From the NCBI GenBank assembly GCA_023374045.1, contig CM041780.1, forward strand, positions 88,315,627-88,379,626: 64,000 nt of DNA, given 5' to 3'. The translations under genes and the position numbers were made by a program. Positions within the stretch are counted from its first letter, which is position 1. Every line of letters starts with the position of its first letter. Origin of the DNA: Limonium bicolor. Lineage: Eukaryota; Streptophyta; Magnoliopsida; Caryophyllales; Plumbaginaceae. Below, piece by piece: positions 34,125-45,325 of the stretch. Below the pieces are notes generated by a model that saw nothing but the letters and a program-made list of their open reading frames with translations, was not told where the DNA came from and searched no databases.

Positions 34125-37100
34125 TGAAATACCCCGTACTTAAATATGGTGATTAAATTATTTTAATATGGTATTTAAGGGCCTAATGGTGCCTAAAGAA
34201 TATTGGTGAAGAAAATAAAACCAAAAAGAGAAAACGCTTAAAAAGCATAAAACATAAAAATGAGTGTTACACAACCATAGGAGATATATGACCTTGGTTA
34301 GGGCCCTAGATGGATTCCTAAGGCTAATTATGCCTAAATAAAATGTTGAAACAATTTCCAAACAAAACAGACCCATATAGTGGGTTAAAAACATTAATGA
34401 AGCTTTAAAGCACGTTTTTCGAGAAAACCCGGAAACGCGACTTTAAGTGGTCAAATGGACCCGTAAAAATTATAGTTGACCATATAACTATAATTAAACA
34501 TTAATGGAAGCCTAAGAACCATTAAATTAATGAAACGAGAAAAATCCAGAAAAAAGGCCGGTAGTGAATAGTGCCAAAACCGGGAGTTTATGAGCGTTTC
34601 TTGTAAAAAGACGAAAAACGCCCCAGCTTATATGTACATAGGGGGCCGGTTTTTAAGAGAGAAAATCAGCTCTCTCTCACACACTTGAATAGCTTTTAAT
34701 TAAAGAGACAAAAAGCAAAAGTGAAAAAGGTACAAAAGCACTTTTCTCTTTTCTCTCCTCTCATTTCCCTCCTCTCTCCCAACTTTGTTCCTTCTCCAGC
34801 CGGCAGCACTCCCTCCCCCTTCCTGGTTGGTGATTTTGAGCAGCTTCCATGGCTACTCCACCCTTCTCCTCATGCCCAAGGCACACCAAAGCTCCAAATG
34901 GAAAATAAAAAACACATATTCTTACTCCTCTCATCAAGGGCTATCTTCCTCTCTTTTCAAAATCTTAAAATTTTGAAGTTTATTTCTTTGGGTATAGCTC
35001 AGTTTAAGGTAAAAGTGGATTCTATGGAGCTAGGATGTCTCCTCTTTGTGTCAAGGTAAGAAAAATCCAAGAAAAACTCATTTTCCTCAACTTCCTTGAC
35101 CTAGCCGATTTTGGCCTCTCATGTGCCTTGTTTTCTTTCTTTGTTGTAGCATTGGTTCAAGTCTCTTATGGTGGTTGGAACCCTTCTTTGATTCAAGGTT
35201 TAAAACGTATTCTAGAACTCCCAAAGGTAATGCCCTAATTTGTGCTCTAAGCTCTCTTCTTGAATCCTAGGGTGTTTCAATGTGTCTAAGTGTTTTTACT
35301 TAGCCCCATTCCCTCTTTGAATGATAATTTAGAGTTTTTTGCATTTGATTTGCCCCTTGGCCAATTTTAGAGTCAAGAGAGATGAAGAAGAGGAGAAGAG
35401 AAGTGAAAAAGAGCACTTGAGAGCTTAAGATAATTAAGCTACCCTAATATGTATCTTGAATTCTCTAGAAATTATGGGATGGGAAATCAAATGAATGAAC
35501 CAAATATATGCTAGAAATAAATTTGGGTGGTTTAAGAGAGAATTGTGAATTTATGTTGATTTAGGGCCTTGGAGCCAAGTATGTTGTGATTATTGCATTA
35601 TAATGTAATTTGATTAATTGTGAATGAGAATTGGATGACTTGTGTGCTGGTAGGATCCTTTATGGATGTGGCTAGTGAATGGATTGGGAAATGGAAAATT
35701 GAGCAATTTGGGGCATGCTAGATTAGTAACGAAGTTATGGCAAAATTTCGGTAGAATTGAGTGTTTTAGGTGACTTTATGAGCTTGGAGAACCTAAGTTT
35801 AAATAAGAGTTGAAAGGGGTGAATTTGATTGTTTAATCACCCTAGAAATGCTTGTTTAAGGATGGATATTGGAATGTGCAAAATCTATAGCAAATGGGAT
35901 GTTGAGTTGCCTTGGAATTTCTAGAAAAGAGTTAGTGTGTGTAACCTTGCAAGTGGTGAGTGTATTGAGAAATGGAAATGAATGTGCCTAGGACTATTTG
36001 GAATGGTCAAGTTGGTTGAAGGAAAGTTGTAAAAACTGTCAAGAGAAGTTTTGGTAATGCACTAGTGTGCATAAGTGTGAAAATAGGAATTGGAATTTGT
36101 AGAATTAAGCAAGAATGGAGTGATAAGTTTGATCAATGATTAAGAAGGTTTGATGAGTGTTTAAGGTGTTATAACATGTTTGGAAACATGTGAAAAGATT
36201 AGGAAAATATTGGGTGAGGATTAAGATTGGAATTGGGGTTGAAAAATGTCTATTTAGCAGCTTTTTAGCTGGGTCCGGGACTTAGTCCTTGGACAAAGTC
36301 CCGGACCACCCTTAAAAATGCCCCGAGAGTAGTAGCATGTGCCTGGTCCGGGACTTAGGTCCATAGTGAAGTCCCGGACCACCCTTAGAACTCAGCCGAG
36401 AGTTGAAACATGAATTGGTCCGGGACTTTGGGGACGGACCAAGTCCCGGACCACCCTAAAATTCACCCGGGAGTGTTTTAAAGGCATTTAAAGATGGGAA
36501 TTGAATGGTAATGATATTAAATGATGTTAAGGACTTGTTTGGTGACATTTAAAGGTCCTTAGAAGTATAAACAAGTGCTAGATTGATTATGGAAGTGAGA
36601 ACTTAAGTTGACAAGAGTAAGGATAAGGATAACGGAACAATGGGTTAAGTACGGGAGTAATAGTAGTTTACATACTGTACAATCTTGATGTTAATAAAAA
36701 CATTGACCAGTTGTTCGGGAATTACCTGAGGAGTGTGAGATGACGTGTCAATGTAAATCCTCGGTGACAGGTATAGTTTTCTTCCAACTTGAGTCCCACC
36801 GTGTTATGCTCGACTTGTGTGTTGCTTGCTATGCGTGTCGACCTAATAAGATAAAAGCACGGAAAAGTTACTGCATTTGATATATATATATCTTGATGAT
36901 GTTGTTGTGTGTGACTAACCGTCTTTGCTTGAACGCGTGGTCTAACTGAGGGTTATAGACCGACTCATAAATGATTAGCGTTTTGTTAGGGACTCGTAGA
37001 AAGAGTGGAACCCTGAAATAAATTGATGTGGAAAACACATGAGAATTAACGGTTAGAGAACATGATAACTCACACTTATGAATCTACTCAAAACGAGAAA

Positions 37101-38426
37101 AGTGACACACGGGACTAGTGAACTCCCAGATAATGATTAGTCAACCTCCCATATGAGGGTGTGACTTGATACAAGAAAATAACCAAACTCCTAAGTAATG
37201 GAAGTGTAGGGGCGACCCTTAAATCGGTGCATACAACGAAATAGAATAACCTCTTAAGTTGTGAGATGGCATTAAGAGAGATGCGACTGACTATTATATA
37301 TATATGAGTATATATTGTTACTAACCCATGAGTTGGGTTAGGTGGATTGTGAGTCACGCTTGTAAGGAAGAGGAAACAACAGAGTGTTTGTTTCCGATTT
37401 CGTGGTCGAACTCCCTTGTTATAGGGCCGTATGCCTCATAGTGGTGCCCTGCGGGGCCGTTTGCCACATAGTGGTGCCCGATTGGAGTGAGACTGGCAGA
37501 GCTTACCCGTCTAAAGAGTTAAGCTGGGTATTATGGGCTAGGAAGAGGAGACATGAGAGAATGTTTCTAATTCTGTGTTGATATATAAAAGCCTGGTGGT
37601 GAGGTCTATGTGTCTCTGCCCGGAGGCCTGCGAGGCTTAACTCAATAATTATTCAAGAGAAGAATAATTAAGGAAACTAGATCGGAACCGAGAGTGTCTA
37701 AAGATCTAGGAGACAAGTAAACTATTGGTTGAATTGGATGAGTTAACGAATAATAAGAACGAGACTTACTTGAGATGGGGTTTCTCAAGGCTTAAATGAC
37801 AAGGTAATTAATCTAACGAACTTGATGTGATGTCCTTGTTGGTTGTATTCCTTGCTTGAATACTTGTTATGAATGCGAGCATGTGTATGTTTATGGTACT
37901 GCATGTTTTGTTTAAAATAAATCTATCACATGTTAAGACGGGAATTAGTTGAGTGTGACCCGGTAGTAGTGGGTTGCTTGTCTACCATACCAGTAAAGGT
38001 GATAAGCCCCTTTGGGGCCACCCATTCTTTTTTAGGAACGACGAAGATGAATACCGTTTGAGTGTAGGACGGGGATGGCGGTTAAGCATGGGCAACCGGT
38101 TAGATACATTTGTATTGTATGTATTGGTAGGGTATGTCCGAATATGTTATCGGCATAGCGTTTGTAATAGACTTGGTATGATCTTGATTAAGGATTGTAC
38201 AAGACTAGTTTTAGAATTTGTAAGAGTATGTTATTGTACTTGTGTAAGTACTCGGTTATTCCGGTCCATCAGACTGATGATGTATTTAATTTAGGCCTTG
38301 TTAGTCACATGGGTGGCTGACGGCATTGTATCACCCCCCAGTTGTTATGGATTTCTCCGCTGCGATTGTATTAATGAACAGAATGATTACGAGCTAATGG
38401 TGTGATTAGTGGTAGGGGGTGTTACA
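34125..38426 (+). repeat. 3' LTR of element A, 4302 bp
   Basis: This is the full-length copy of the LTR, retaining the 224 bp missing from the left copy. Edges are TGAAATACCCCG and GGGGTGTTACA. Its TATA-like box is at 34629-34636 and the three hairpins at 36272-36307, 36345-36380 and 36417-36452. It contains short open frames shared in position with the left LTR but not conserved as protein. Confidence 0.9.
36272..36452. repeat. Three tandem hairpins in element A 3' LTR
   Basis: The same 12-nt arms as in the left LTR (GGTCCGGGACTT / AAGTCCCGGACC) appear three times with 72-73 bp spacing, all perfect. Loops and spacers carry substitutions relative to the left LTR (for example ccatagtg against ccatggtg). 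Confidence 0.93.
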
Positions 38427-38431
38427 ACGAT

Positions 38432-38951
38432 GGTTGTCTGTTGGTAGTAATCTGATGAATCTTAGCCCTTAAATCTCGCACCTGGTTATGACGGTTAACC
38501 TGTTTGAACACTTTTGGAAGTCGGGGGACTCCTTCTACTCGATTGAGTCATTCCACGCGAACTCTGAGTATCGAATATATAACATTTCACATCCATCATT
38601 TTCTTTATTTTTCTTCAATGTAGGCTTTGTTTGACTTGGTTGTTTCATCAGGTAGACTTGTAACATCGACAGACTCTATCCACCTTGACACACTCCATCT
38701 TCAGCAACACCTAGAGTTCCAACATTTCTCATAGCCTTTCTAACCATCCTTCAATATCAGTCTCATGTATTCTAAGATACAAGGCAGTATTATTCTATTC
38801 ATGTACTCAACATGTATTAATGATATCACAATTGCACAAAAATACTTGATTTAGCCATGCTAATAACGAAACTTAAACTTAAAATGCGGATCGCTCCACT
38901 CCCCTAAGAATAACAGTTACGACCTCGCTCGTAACTAAAATGTACCTTGGA
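38432..38951 (-). other. 3' untranslated region of element F and unassigned flank
   Basis: Left of the chromodomain stop (38952) the minus strand has a purine tract CTTAGGGGAGTGGAGCG (38892-38908), which resembles the relic tract in element A at 32977. The remaining 460 bp to the LARD-like insertion has no frame, repeat or LTR start that I can recognise. The 3' LTR of F is not identified and was probably cut or displaced by element A. Confidence 0.45.
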
Positions 38952-40302
38952 TTAGATGGGGAATTTCTTCCTCATCTCATCTTCCACTTCCCATGTGGCT
39001 TCTTCCCTTTCATGATTTGTCCATAGAACTTTGACCATCTTGGTCACCTTGGATCTAGTTTGTCTTTCTTTCTCATCTAGGATTTTCTCTAGCTTTTCTC
39101 ATAAGATTGATTCAGATCCAACTCTACTATATCTCGTTGGATCACATGGGAAAGGCATGAATATAATTCTTTAACTGGGAAATATGAAACACATTATGCA
39201 CTATATCCAACTCCATTGGTAGTGCCAACCTATACGATACTCCCAATCCTATTCAAGACCTCATAAGGTGCAATGAATTTTGGACTAAGCTTTCCTTTTT
39301 GACCTAATCTCGTGACACCTCGAGTAGTTGATACCTTCAAGAAGGCCTTCTCATCTACCTCAAACTTTATCGGTCTCCTCTTCAAATGGGCATAGGACTT
39401 CTGCCTTTTTGGGAAGCTTTCATCCTCTCTTGTATGATCTTAATATGCTTCACTGAGTCCTCAATCAGTTGTGGTTCTAATACCAAGGACTCATTGGAGT
39501 CACTCCAACACAATGGAGTCTGACACTTCCAACCGTACAAGGCTTCAAATGATGCCATCTTAATACTTGCATGATAGTTGTTATTATACGAAAACTCTAT
39601 CAAGTGCAGAATATCAATCCATGACCCTTGAAAGTCCATGACACAACATCTCAACATATCCTCTAAGTTTGGACGGTTCTCTCAGTCTGACCATTAGTGG
39701 CTGGGTGGGAAGCAATGCTCATCTTTAGTTTAGTACCCATAGCTATCTGAAATTGAGTTCAAAATCTTGACAAGAAACGAGATCTTTATTTGACAGTTGG
39801 AACTTCATGATATCTAATCACATTCTTTATATAAGCATCCACCAACTGATCCATACTCCAAGTATCTTTCATTGGAATGAATATGACAACTTTTGTCAAG
39901 TGGTCTACAATGACCCAAATCTGGTTCAACCCACTCTTAGTCAAGGGTAAACCAACAACAAAGTTCATGAAGATCGAATCCCATTTTCATTTTGGTACCT
40001 CAAGTGGTTGCACCTCACCTTCCATTCTCTTGTGCTCAAATTTGACTTTTTGACATGTCAAACACTTGGCCACAAGATGTGCTATTTCCCTCTTCATGTT
40101 AGGCCACCAAAATTTTAATTTTAGATCTTTGTACAACTTGTCACCACCTGGGTGAACCAAGTAAGAGGAGTTATGAGCCTCATGCATCAATTTCCCCTTA
40201 ATATCATCACAACTTGGTGGTACACACCATCTCTTTTGGAATATCAACTTCCATAATCATAAATCTCAGGGCATCTTTCTTTCTACTCAGGGCATCTTCC
40301 AC
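38952..40302 (-). pseudogene. pol: Integrase with chromodomain of element F
   Basis: At the right edge the end of RNase H resumes after the E insertion (DALSRKK). Then the integrase zinc domain (39987-40247) has HEAHNSSYLVHPGG, WWPNMKREIAH and CLTCQK. The catalytic core follows: VVGLPLTKSGLNQIWVIVDH with the first Asp (39786-39968), a broken segment where the second Asp should be, and NGQTERTVQTLEDMLR with Glu (about 39650-39700). After C-terminal parts (FEALYGWKCQTPLCW; IAPYEVL) a chromodomain reads VKVLWTNHEREEATWEVEDEM (39015-38960 area; 21 residues listed in two parts by the family) and stops at TAA 38952. The chromodomain directs insertion to heterochromatin. Several stops make it inactive. 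Confidence 0.85.
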
Positions 40303-40567
40303 TGATGAGTGTCCAAATGAGCATGTTTTAGAGGTGTATTTCATATGTTTTATCAACAATTTCGTGCCCATTTCTCCACTCTAGCTAGTTTTCCTCTACT
40401 TTTGTGTTTTATTGGTATTTTACACAATTATTGCTGAAACAGGAGGGATAACATAACTAGAAACAAAGTACAAAAAGACAAACGTGTGGGCGCAAACGGA
40501 TCCAAAATCGGAGCTAAAACGAAGAAGATACATCATTTTGAAGTTAGCCTGCCCATAGAACCGACCC

Positions 40568-40750
40568 ATAGGACCGACCCAGAGTGGGTCAGTTGGATGA
40601 TTCCAGAGGCCAAAAATCATTGCTTCTATACCCAACCGCCCCTAAGACCGACTCAGGGTGGGTCGGTCAAACTTAAAATGTGATTTGTGGCCCCCGAAAT
40701 TGCTTTGGACGTGACTGACCCACGTGACCGACCCAGGGTGGGTCGGTTGT
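40568..40750. repeat. Hairpin array in element E 5' LTR
   Basis: Three units of about 75-85 bp carry imperfect to near-perfect inverted repeats of GACCGACCC / GGGTCGGTC: near 40573-40598, 40645-40668 and 40721-40748. The first is followed by gatTTCCAGAGgcc-like sequence (ATTCCAGAGGCC). The same array is in the right LTR at about 45590-45773. Confidence 0.82.
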
Positions 40751-41051
40751 ATATTTTACTCAAATCTACCTTTTAAAAGGAGAAAATAGGAGAGGGGGTA
40801 TTCTAAATAGAACAGAAAAAACGATGGGAAAATAAGAGAAAAGAGGGAAGAAGAAGAAAGGAAAGGAAAAGAAGAAGAAAATGAGGAGAAAGCTCACCTC
40901 TATTGAAGCTCTTCTTCAACCACCCATGGCTATTTCTTCTCCCTTCTCTCATTGTTGTTCTTTAATGGTTGTGTAGTTTCCTTGTAGCTTGGGATGGGGA
41001 TTTTGCCCCAAAATCCCTAAAACCTCCATTGTTGAACCTTGAACTTATTTT

Positions 41052-42091
41052 CACTAGTACAAAATAGACCTATTGCAGTAGCGGTTATTTTGGGTCTATC
41101 GCAGCGGTTCTAGAACCGCTGTAATGAGGTGCGCTGCAATAGGGTCTCGATCTATCTCAGCGGTTTTTGAACCGCTGCAGTAGGTTACCTATGGCAGCGG
41201 TTCCTAGCTAACAACCGCTGTCATAGGTGGGCTTCTGGGAAAAAAATAAGCCTATCGCAGCGGTTATTAGCTAGGAACCGCTGCCATAGGTGGGCTTCTG
41301 GGAAAAAAATAAGCCTATCGCAGCGGTTGTTAGCTAGGAACCGCTGCCATAGGTTTTTTTTTTAAAAAAATCTGCTTCATCTTCTTCCTCGCACAGCCAT
41401 TCACCAGTTCAGAATCGGCGTAAAATATGTTCCTTTTTCACCAGATCAAGTTGCAAAATTACCGTGAGGCGCACAACATGTTCCTTGTTCTCCAAACCTA
41501 TTGCAAAATTACCGTGAGAATATTAATGGAGGCGCAGAGCATCTTGTTCTCAGTTAGGGTTGCAAAATTACCGAAGTAAAGATAAGTTCGAGCATATTAC
41601 CATGAGGGAAGAGAAGAAGAATAAATGAGTGAAAGAAGAAGAGAGCGCAGAGCATGCCTACCTTGTTCGCCATCGACCGTGAGTGAAGAGAAGAAGAGAG
41701 TGCAGAGTTGTTCCTTGTTCGCCGTGGCCAGAAGAAGGAGAGCGCAGAGTATAATTAACGTCAGTTAACAGAGGAGAAACTTTTATATTAAAACAAAAAG
41801 TCTATTGCAGCGGTTCCTAGTAACAACCACTGCAATAGGCTAAAAAAACTGGGAAAGTGAAAATTTTGAATAAAAATAAACGGGAAAAATTAGTCTATTG
41901 CAGCGGTTGTTATAGGAACCGCTGCGATAGATTGCTATTTTTTTTTAAAAAATAAACCTACCTACCACAGCGGTTCCTAGCTAACAACCGCTGCGGTAGG
42001 TATTCTGAAAATTTTAAAATGTCCTATTGCAGCGGTTCCTCTTACAACCGCTGCAATAGGGGCGTCGCGGTAGGCCTATTTTGTACTAGTG
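41052..42091. mobile_element. CACTA-1: non-autonomous CACTA transposon, 1040 bp
   Basis: The ends are CACTAGTACAAAATAG and its inverse CTATTTTGTACTAGTG. TTT flanks both sides (41049-41051 and 42092-42094), the 3-bp duplication typical of CACTA elements. Nine palindromes built on TGCAGCGGTT / AACCGCTGCA lie in the subterminal regions, five left and four right. They are the likely transposase-binding repeats. The middle (about 41370-41790) has three imperfect copies of a block with ttgcaaaattaccgtgag. There is no transposase gene, so it needs one in trans. Confidence 0.93.
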
Positions 42092-42804
42092 TTTTATGCT
42101 TTATTTTAGTCCTTGTGCTTAATGAAGATAATTATTGAGTGTTTATGGCTTCTAAAATTGTTGCTCATGATTTGGGGATTTGTTTAGGGTTTGCTCATCT
42201 AATTGTCAATTTGTTAAATTGATTGGTTTGGCCTACCGATTAGTTTAGCATTATTGTGGGATTCTATCAAAATATGATTTTGAGATAGAAACCTAAACCA
42301 TTGGGGACTAGAACAATATGCCCTAATTCAATGATTTTGAGATTAGACTACATTGCAACTTTGGGGGAACTTGAGCTTAGTGCTGTCGATTGACCCGAAG
42401 CATAGTTGATTGAGAAGTTTCAGTTAAATTGGTTAGGATTAGTAAGCCTAGATTAGGTTGCTAATTAATTAAGTGTTATCGTTTTTTAGCTATAAGTTCA
42501 AGGGTCGACAATCAGTAGTAAGGGGAGGACGGGTGCAAATATCCATCATGGGCTACATCTATCCTAGTGTAGTTAGTTTAGTTTTATTTCTTTCCTTTAT
42601 CTTCTCTTAATCAAACCGAAACTTAAAAACCCCCCAATTTACATTTATGCACTTTTGTATGTTTCTATGCACATTGACTAACCTCAAAATTAACTAGATA
42701 GTTACGAAGTCCCTGTGGATATGACCTTGTTGAGCTACAATGACTAGGTTCATTGCCCATTAGTTAGCAATCTAGTTTCACCAATATTTTGCACAACAAG
42801 TTTT

Positions 42805-42822
42805 TGGCGCCGTTGCCGGGGA
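42805..42822 (+). other. Primer binding site of element E (Athila type)
   Basis: TGGCGCCGTTGCCGGGGA lies 6 bp after the LTR end at 42798. This exact 18-mer is the usual Athila-group primer site, complementary to the 3' end of a tRNA commonly given as tRNA-Asp. Confidence 0.9.
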
Positions 42823-42934
42823 CTTCGGTCCAACTATCTAGTTAATTATATGTTTAGTTTTCGTGCATATTTTTCATTTCGTTTTTCCCTTTTGGGTATA
42901 ATTTTTTTCTTTTCTTTGTAGGAACTTTAAGCTG

Positions 42935-43390
42935 ATGGATGGTTATTATGATCCAGCTGGAGGTTGGAATGGCTACTCTTATGGCCAAGCTAAACTACAA
43001 CCAATGGTTTGTGTGTGAGAGATGCGAAGGAAATCATGATAGTTCTCAATGTCAGGTTGGAAGCTCTAGGTTGGAGAAAATGATGGCAGATTTTATCTCA
43101 AGATACCAACCAGATGGGAGTAGACCAACCGGATTGGAGGACTATCATGAGTTTGCACAAGTCACCAACCCATGGATTGTATGCCAAGAATGTGGATGAG
43201 ACCATGAGCGTTCTCAATTTCCGGTTGCAATGTCAACATTGGAGGCGCTCATGGAGGATTTCACCACTTCCATCAAGTTTGCGCACCACGCAGCAGAGTC
43301 AATGCTTGTTGAGCAAAGCACCATCAGCATGAACGTTCAAGCTCGGCTAGATCAAATTGTAAAAAACTTGAGAGCGAAATAATTCAAGAG
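42935..43390 (+). pseudogene. Gag-like fragment of element E
   Basis: An ATG at 42935 opens MDGYYDPAGGWNGYSYGQ just after a strong 3' splice-site-like string (tttctttgtag, ending 42920). After a frame break near 42990 another frame reads WFVCERCEGNHDSSQCQV, a CX2CX3HX4C knuckle, then MMADFISRYQ and a second Cys pair VCQECG before TGA (43199). The continuation in other frames has EALMEDF-like text. Gln/Asn/Tyr-rich N-termini with a CxxC-GNH knuckle occur in Athila gag proteins; here only a short stub remains. It cannot form a particle. Confidence 0.6.
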
Positions 43391-44137
43391 GTGGAACAAC
43401 CTTCTGAGGACTTGAGTTGCCCTTTCTCTCCTCCCTTGAGTGAATCAGAAACTCCAACGCCATTCAACCACCAACTTGATTTTGAAGATAACTCGTCAGA
43501 AGAGAGTTTCTACTTTGACCTCATGGAGTTTCCTCCCTAAAGAAGTCAACCGCCAAGTTGTCTCCCCCTCCCTTGTTCATCAATACAATGAGGATGATCA
43601 CATCCTCAACTTTGAGAAGGAGGAGACACTGCCTCCCTCCGAGTCATCAGAGGAGAGTGCTACAATCAACTTCAAGGAGCCACCTCCCTCTGAAGTTGAT
43701 TTCCATCAAGGCTCTTCCTATGAGCCTCACCTTAAAAACAAGGATGTCTACATCCTTGAAACAAAGGAGGAGCCATCCCTCTTTGATCTTCACCTGGAGG
43801 ATCAAGGCTTTCCCCACCCGTTCACTAATGAAGTAGGGTGGAAACTCAAAGTTCTCCCGCTAAGTGTGGAGTCCACCTTCCCTTTGATCCTGAACCAGAG
43901 TTTGAAGACAAAGTCTGCCCCGGATTTCTCCCTGCACCGCTCATTGAAGATAAGGATGTCTTCATCCTTAAATTTGAAGAGGAGTCTCCACCACAAGATG
44001 ATCCTCGCACCAAGGATCATCAACCTCAATACTTAGGCCGTTCTTCAATGAAAAATGATGCCCGCCTAACCCCCCCGTTGAAGCCCACTTCAACATTCAT
44101 TTTCGATCCTGGAGGACTTCAATATGGTGTGGTCTAG
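43391..44137 (+). pseudogene. Acidic Pro/Glu/Ser-rich frame of element E, function unknown
   Basis: One frame (about 43558-43840) reads YNEDDHILNFEKEETLPPSE, SEVDFHQGSS, KNKDVYILETKEEPS. After a shift near 43840 another frame (43838-44137) reads PEPEFEDKVCPG, IEDKDVFILKFEEESPP and ends FIFDPGGLQYGVV. The repeated KDV(Y/F)IL...EE(P/S) unit shows an internal duplication. It lies where pol should be. I do not recognise a domain. Similar acidic frames are plausible in non-autonomous Athila relatives, but I cannot confirm this without a search. Confidence 0.5.
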
Positions 44138-45325
44138 CACAAGACCTTAAAGATGGGCAGCTTCCCGGGAGACAACCCGGATAACTTTCATTCATTTGCA
44201 TTTATTTTTTTCTTATTTTTCAGTTCTCCTTTGATTTTGTTTTCACTAACTCTTCACCCCAGTTGTAGTATGGTTGCTTCTAGTGTTTATGCAGGTGCAA
44301 CTTAAAGTCCACACCGTAACCAAGCTACGCGAATTGAGGCTACAACTCAAGTGTAGGGGAGTTCCTTCAATGCAGCAAAAACAATCTCAGGGGAGTACTA
44401 GTTTCTTTTATTTTGCTAATCTCACTTCTATTCCTTCATTTTTTACCCTGCTTCTTTTTGTCAGTGGGCATCGCTTATGTGCTATAATGTGTTTGTGTCC
44501 CATGCATTTTCTCTTTGTTTGCTTCCCGAAAAGGTTTTCTAGAACCTTCCCCGTTTGTTTGGTGAACAATGAGGACATTGTTCAAGTTAAGTGTGGGGGA
44601 GTGACCTTTTTCATGAATTTTGTGCTTAAATGCTTAATCCCTTTGCTTATCTTACGTTTGTCCCAAATAAAAAACTTGGACCCTTGTGTTGTGAGTTGTT
44701 CTCATTAAGAACAAATATTGTTATGAAATGTGGGATAAATGCTCAAAATTTTCTTTTTGATTGCTTTTGTGGAGCATTTTCATGCGGTGTGGCCAAGTGA
44801 TCTTATATGTTTGGATTTTTATTGCTTTGGGGGTTTCTTATGTCTTCTTTCTTAGGGATTGTTAAGGGGTGCTTCTTTGTGAAAAGCCTCTAAGGGACTT
44901 GTGAGACGCCATTGGTAACCAACAATGAGAGTTGAGTGTTCTTAATTGCAAAGGCTTGATGCCAAAATTTTATCTTCTCATCTCTTATTCAAAAGTAAAC
45001 AAATGCATAAATCTATTTTTCCTTTTGTTTTCTTCTCAATGCCCATTCTTGAGAGAAGTTGGCCATGGTAAAAGCTCTCCAAGTCACCTAATCTTTAGAA
45101 CTTTGAAGCACTCCGGATCATACCCCGAAACTTTAAATTTTATTTTGCCCTGAGCACACCCATGCCACCACTAAGAGATGGTTCACACTCCTCAAAAGTT
45201 TTAATCACTTTTGCTTCTTCTCTTATCCTACAATTCATGTTAGTATTTGTTAGTCTTGAGCATTCCTTACTTGCTTAGGTGCTTGGTTTTGCTTCAGGAC
45301 AAGCAAAAAGGTAAGTGTGGGGGTG
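44138..45325 (+). other. 3' untranslated region of element E with repeated polypurine-like motifs
   Basis: No coding frame is supported. AAGTG(T)GGGGA-like strings occur at 44348-44362 (caagtgtaggggagt), 44589-44602 (aagtgtgggggagt) and 45313-45325 (aagtgtgggggtg). The last touches the right LTR and is the functional polypurine tract by position. The other two look like reiterations. Confidence 0.7.

Larger units (their letters stand above)
20423..38426 (+). mobile_element. Element A: LARD-like non-autonomous LTR retrotransposon with 4.1/4.3-kb LTRs
   Basis: Two direct repeats, 20423-24500 and 34125-38426, start TGAAATACCCCG and end GGGGTGTTACA. They are flanked by ATGAT (20418-20422) and ACGAT (38427-38431), a 5-bp target duplication with one transition. 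A primer-site remnant follows the left LTR, and a polypurine tract precedes the right one. After removing the solo LTR at 25851-30118 the internal region is about 5.35 kb and has no recognisable gag or pol in any frame. Long LTRs around a non-coding interior fit the LARD class (large retrotransposon derivatives), which depend on proteins of another element. LTR ends match X, B, C and D. Confidence 0.88.
40303..42798 (+). repeat. 5' LTR of element E (1453 bp plus CACTA-1)
   Basis: TGATGAGTGTCC to GCACAACA, interrupted at 41052-42091 by CACTA-1 with a TTT duplication. A hairpin array lies at 40568-40745. The remainder aligns with the right LTR with roughly 4 per cent differences in stretches checked by eye. 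Confidence 0.92.

Noticed and set aside
34721..35238. Plus-strand frames of 63-112 codons in the right LTR of element A, with partial counterparts at 20870-21300
   Set aside because: The frames are broken differently in the left LTR and show no protein-like conservation; probably untranslated leader.
41070..42060. Regularly spaced palindromes that resemble a CRISPR array
   Set aside because: Repeats are variable, lie in two subterminal groups inside CACTA ends with a TTT duplication, and the host is a plant.
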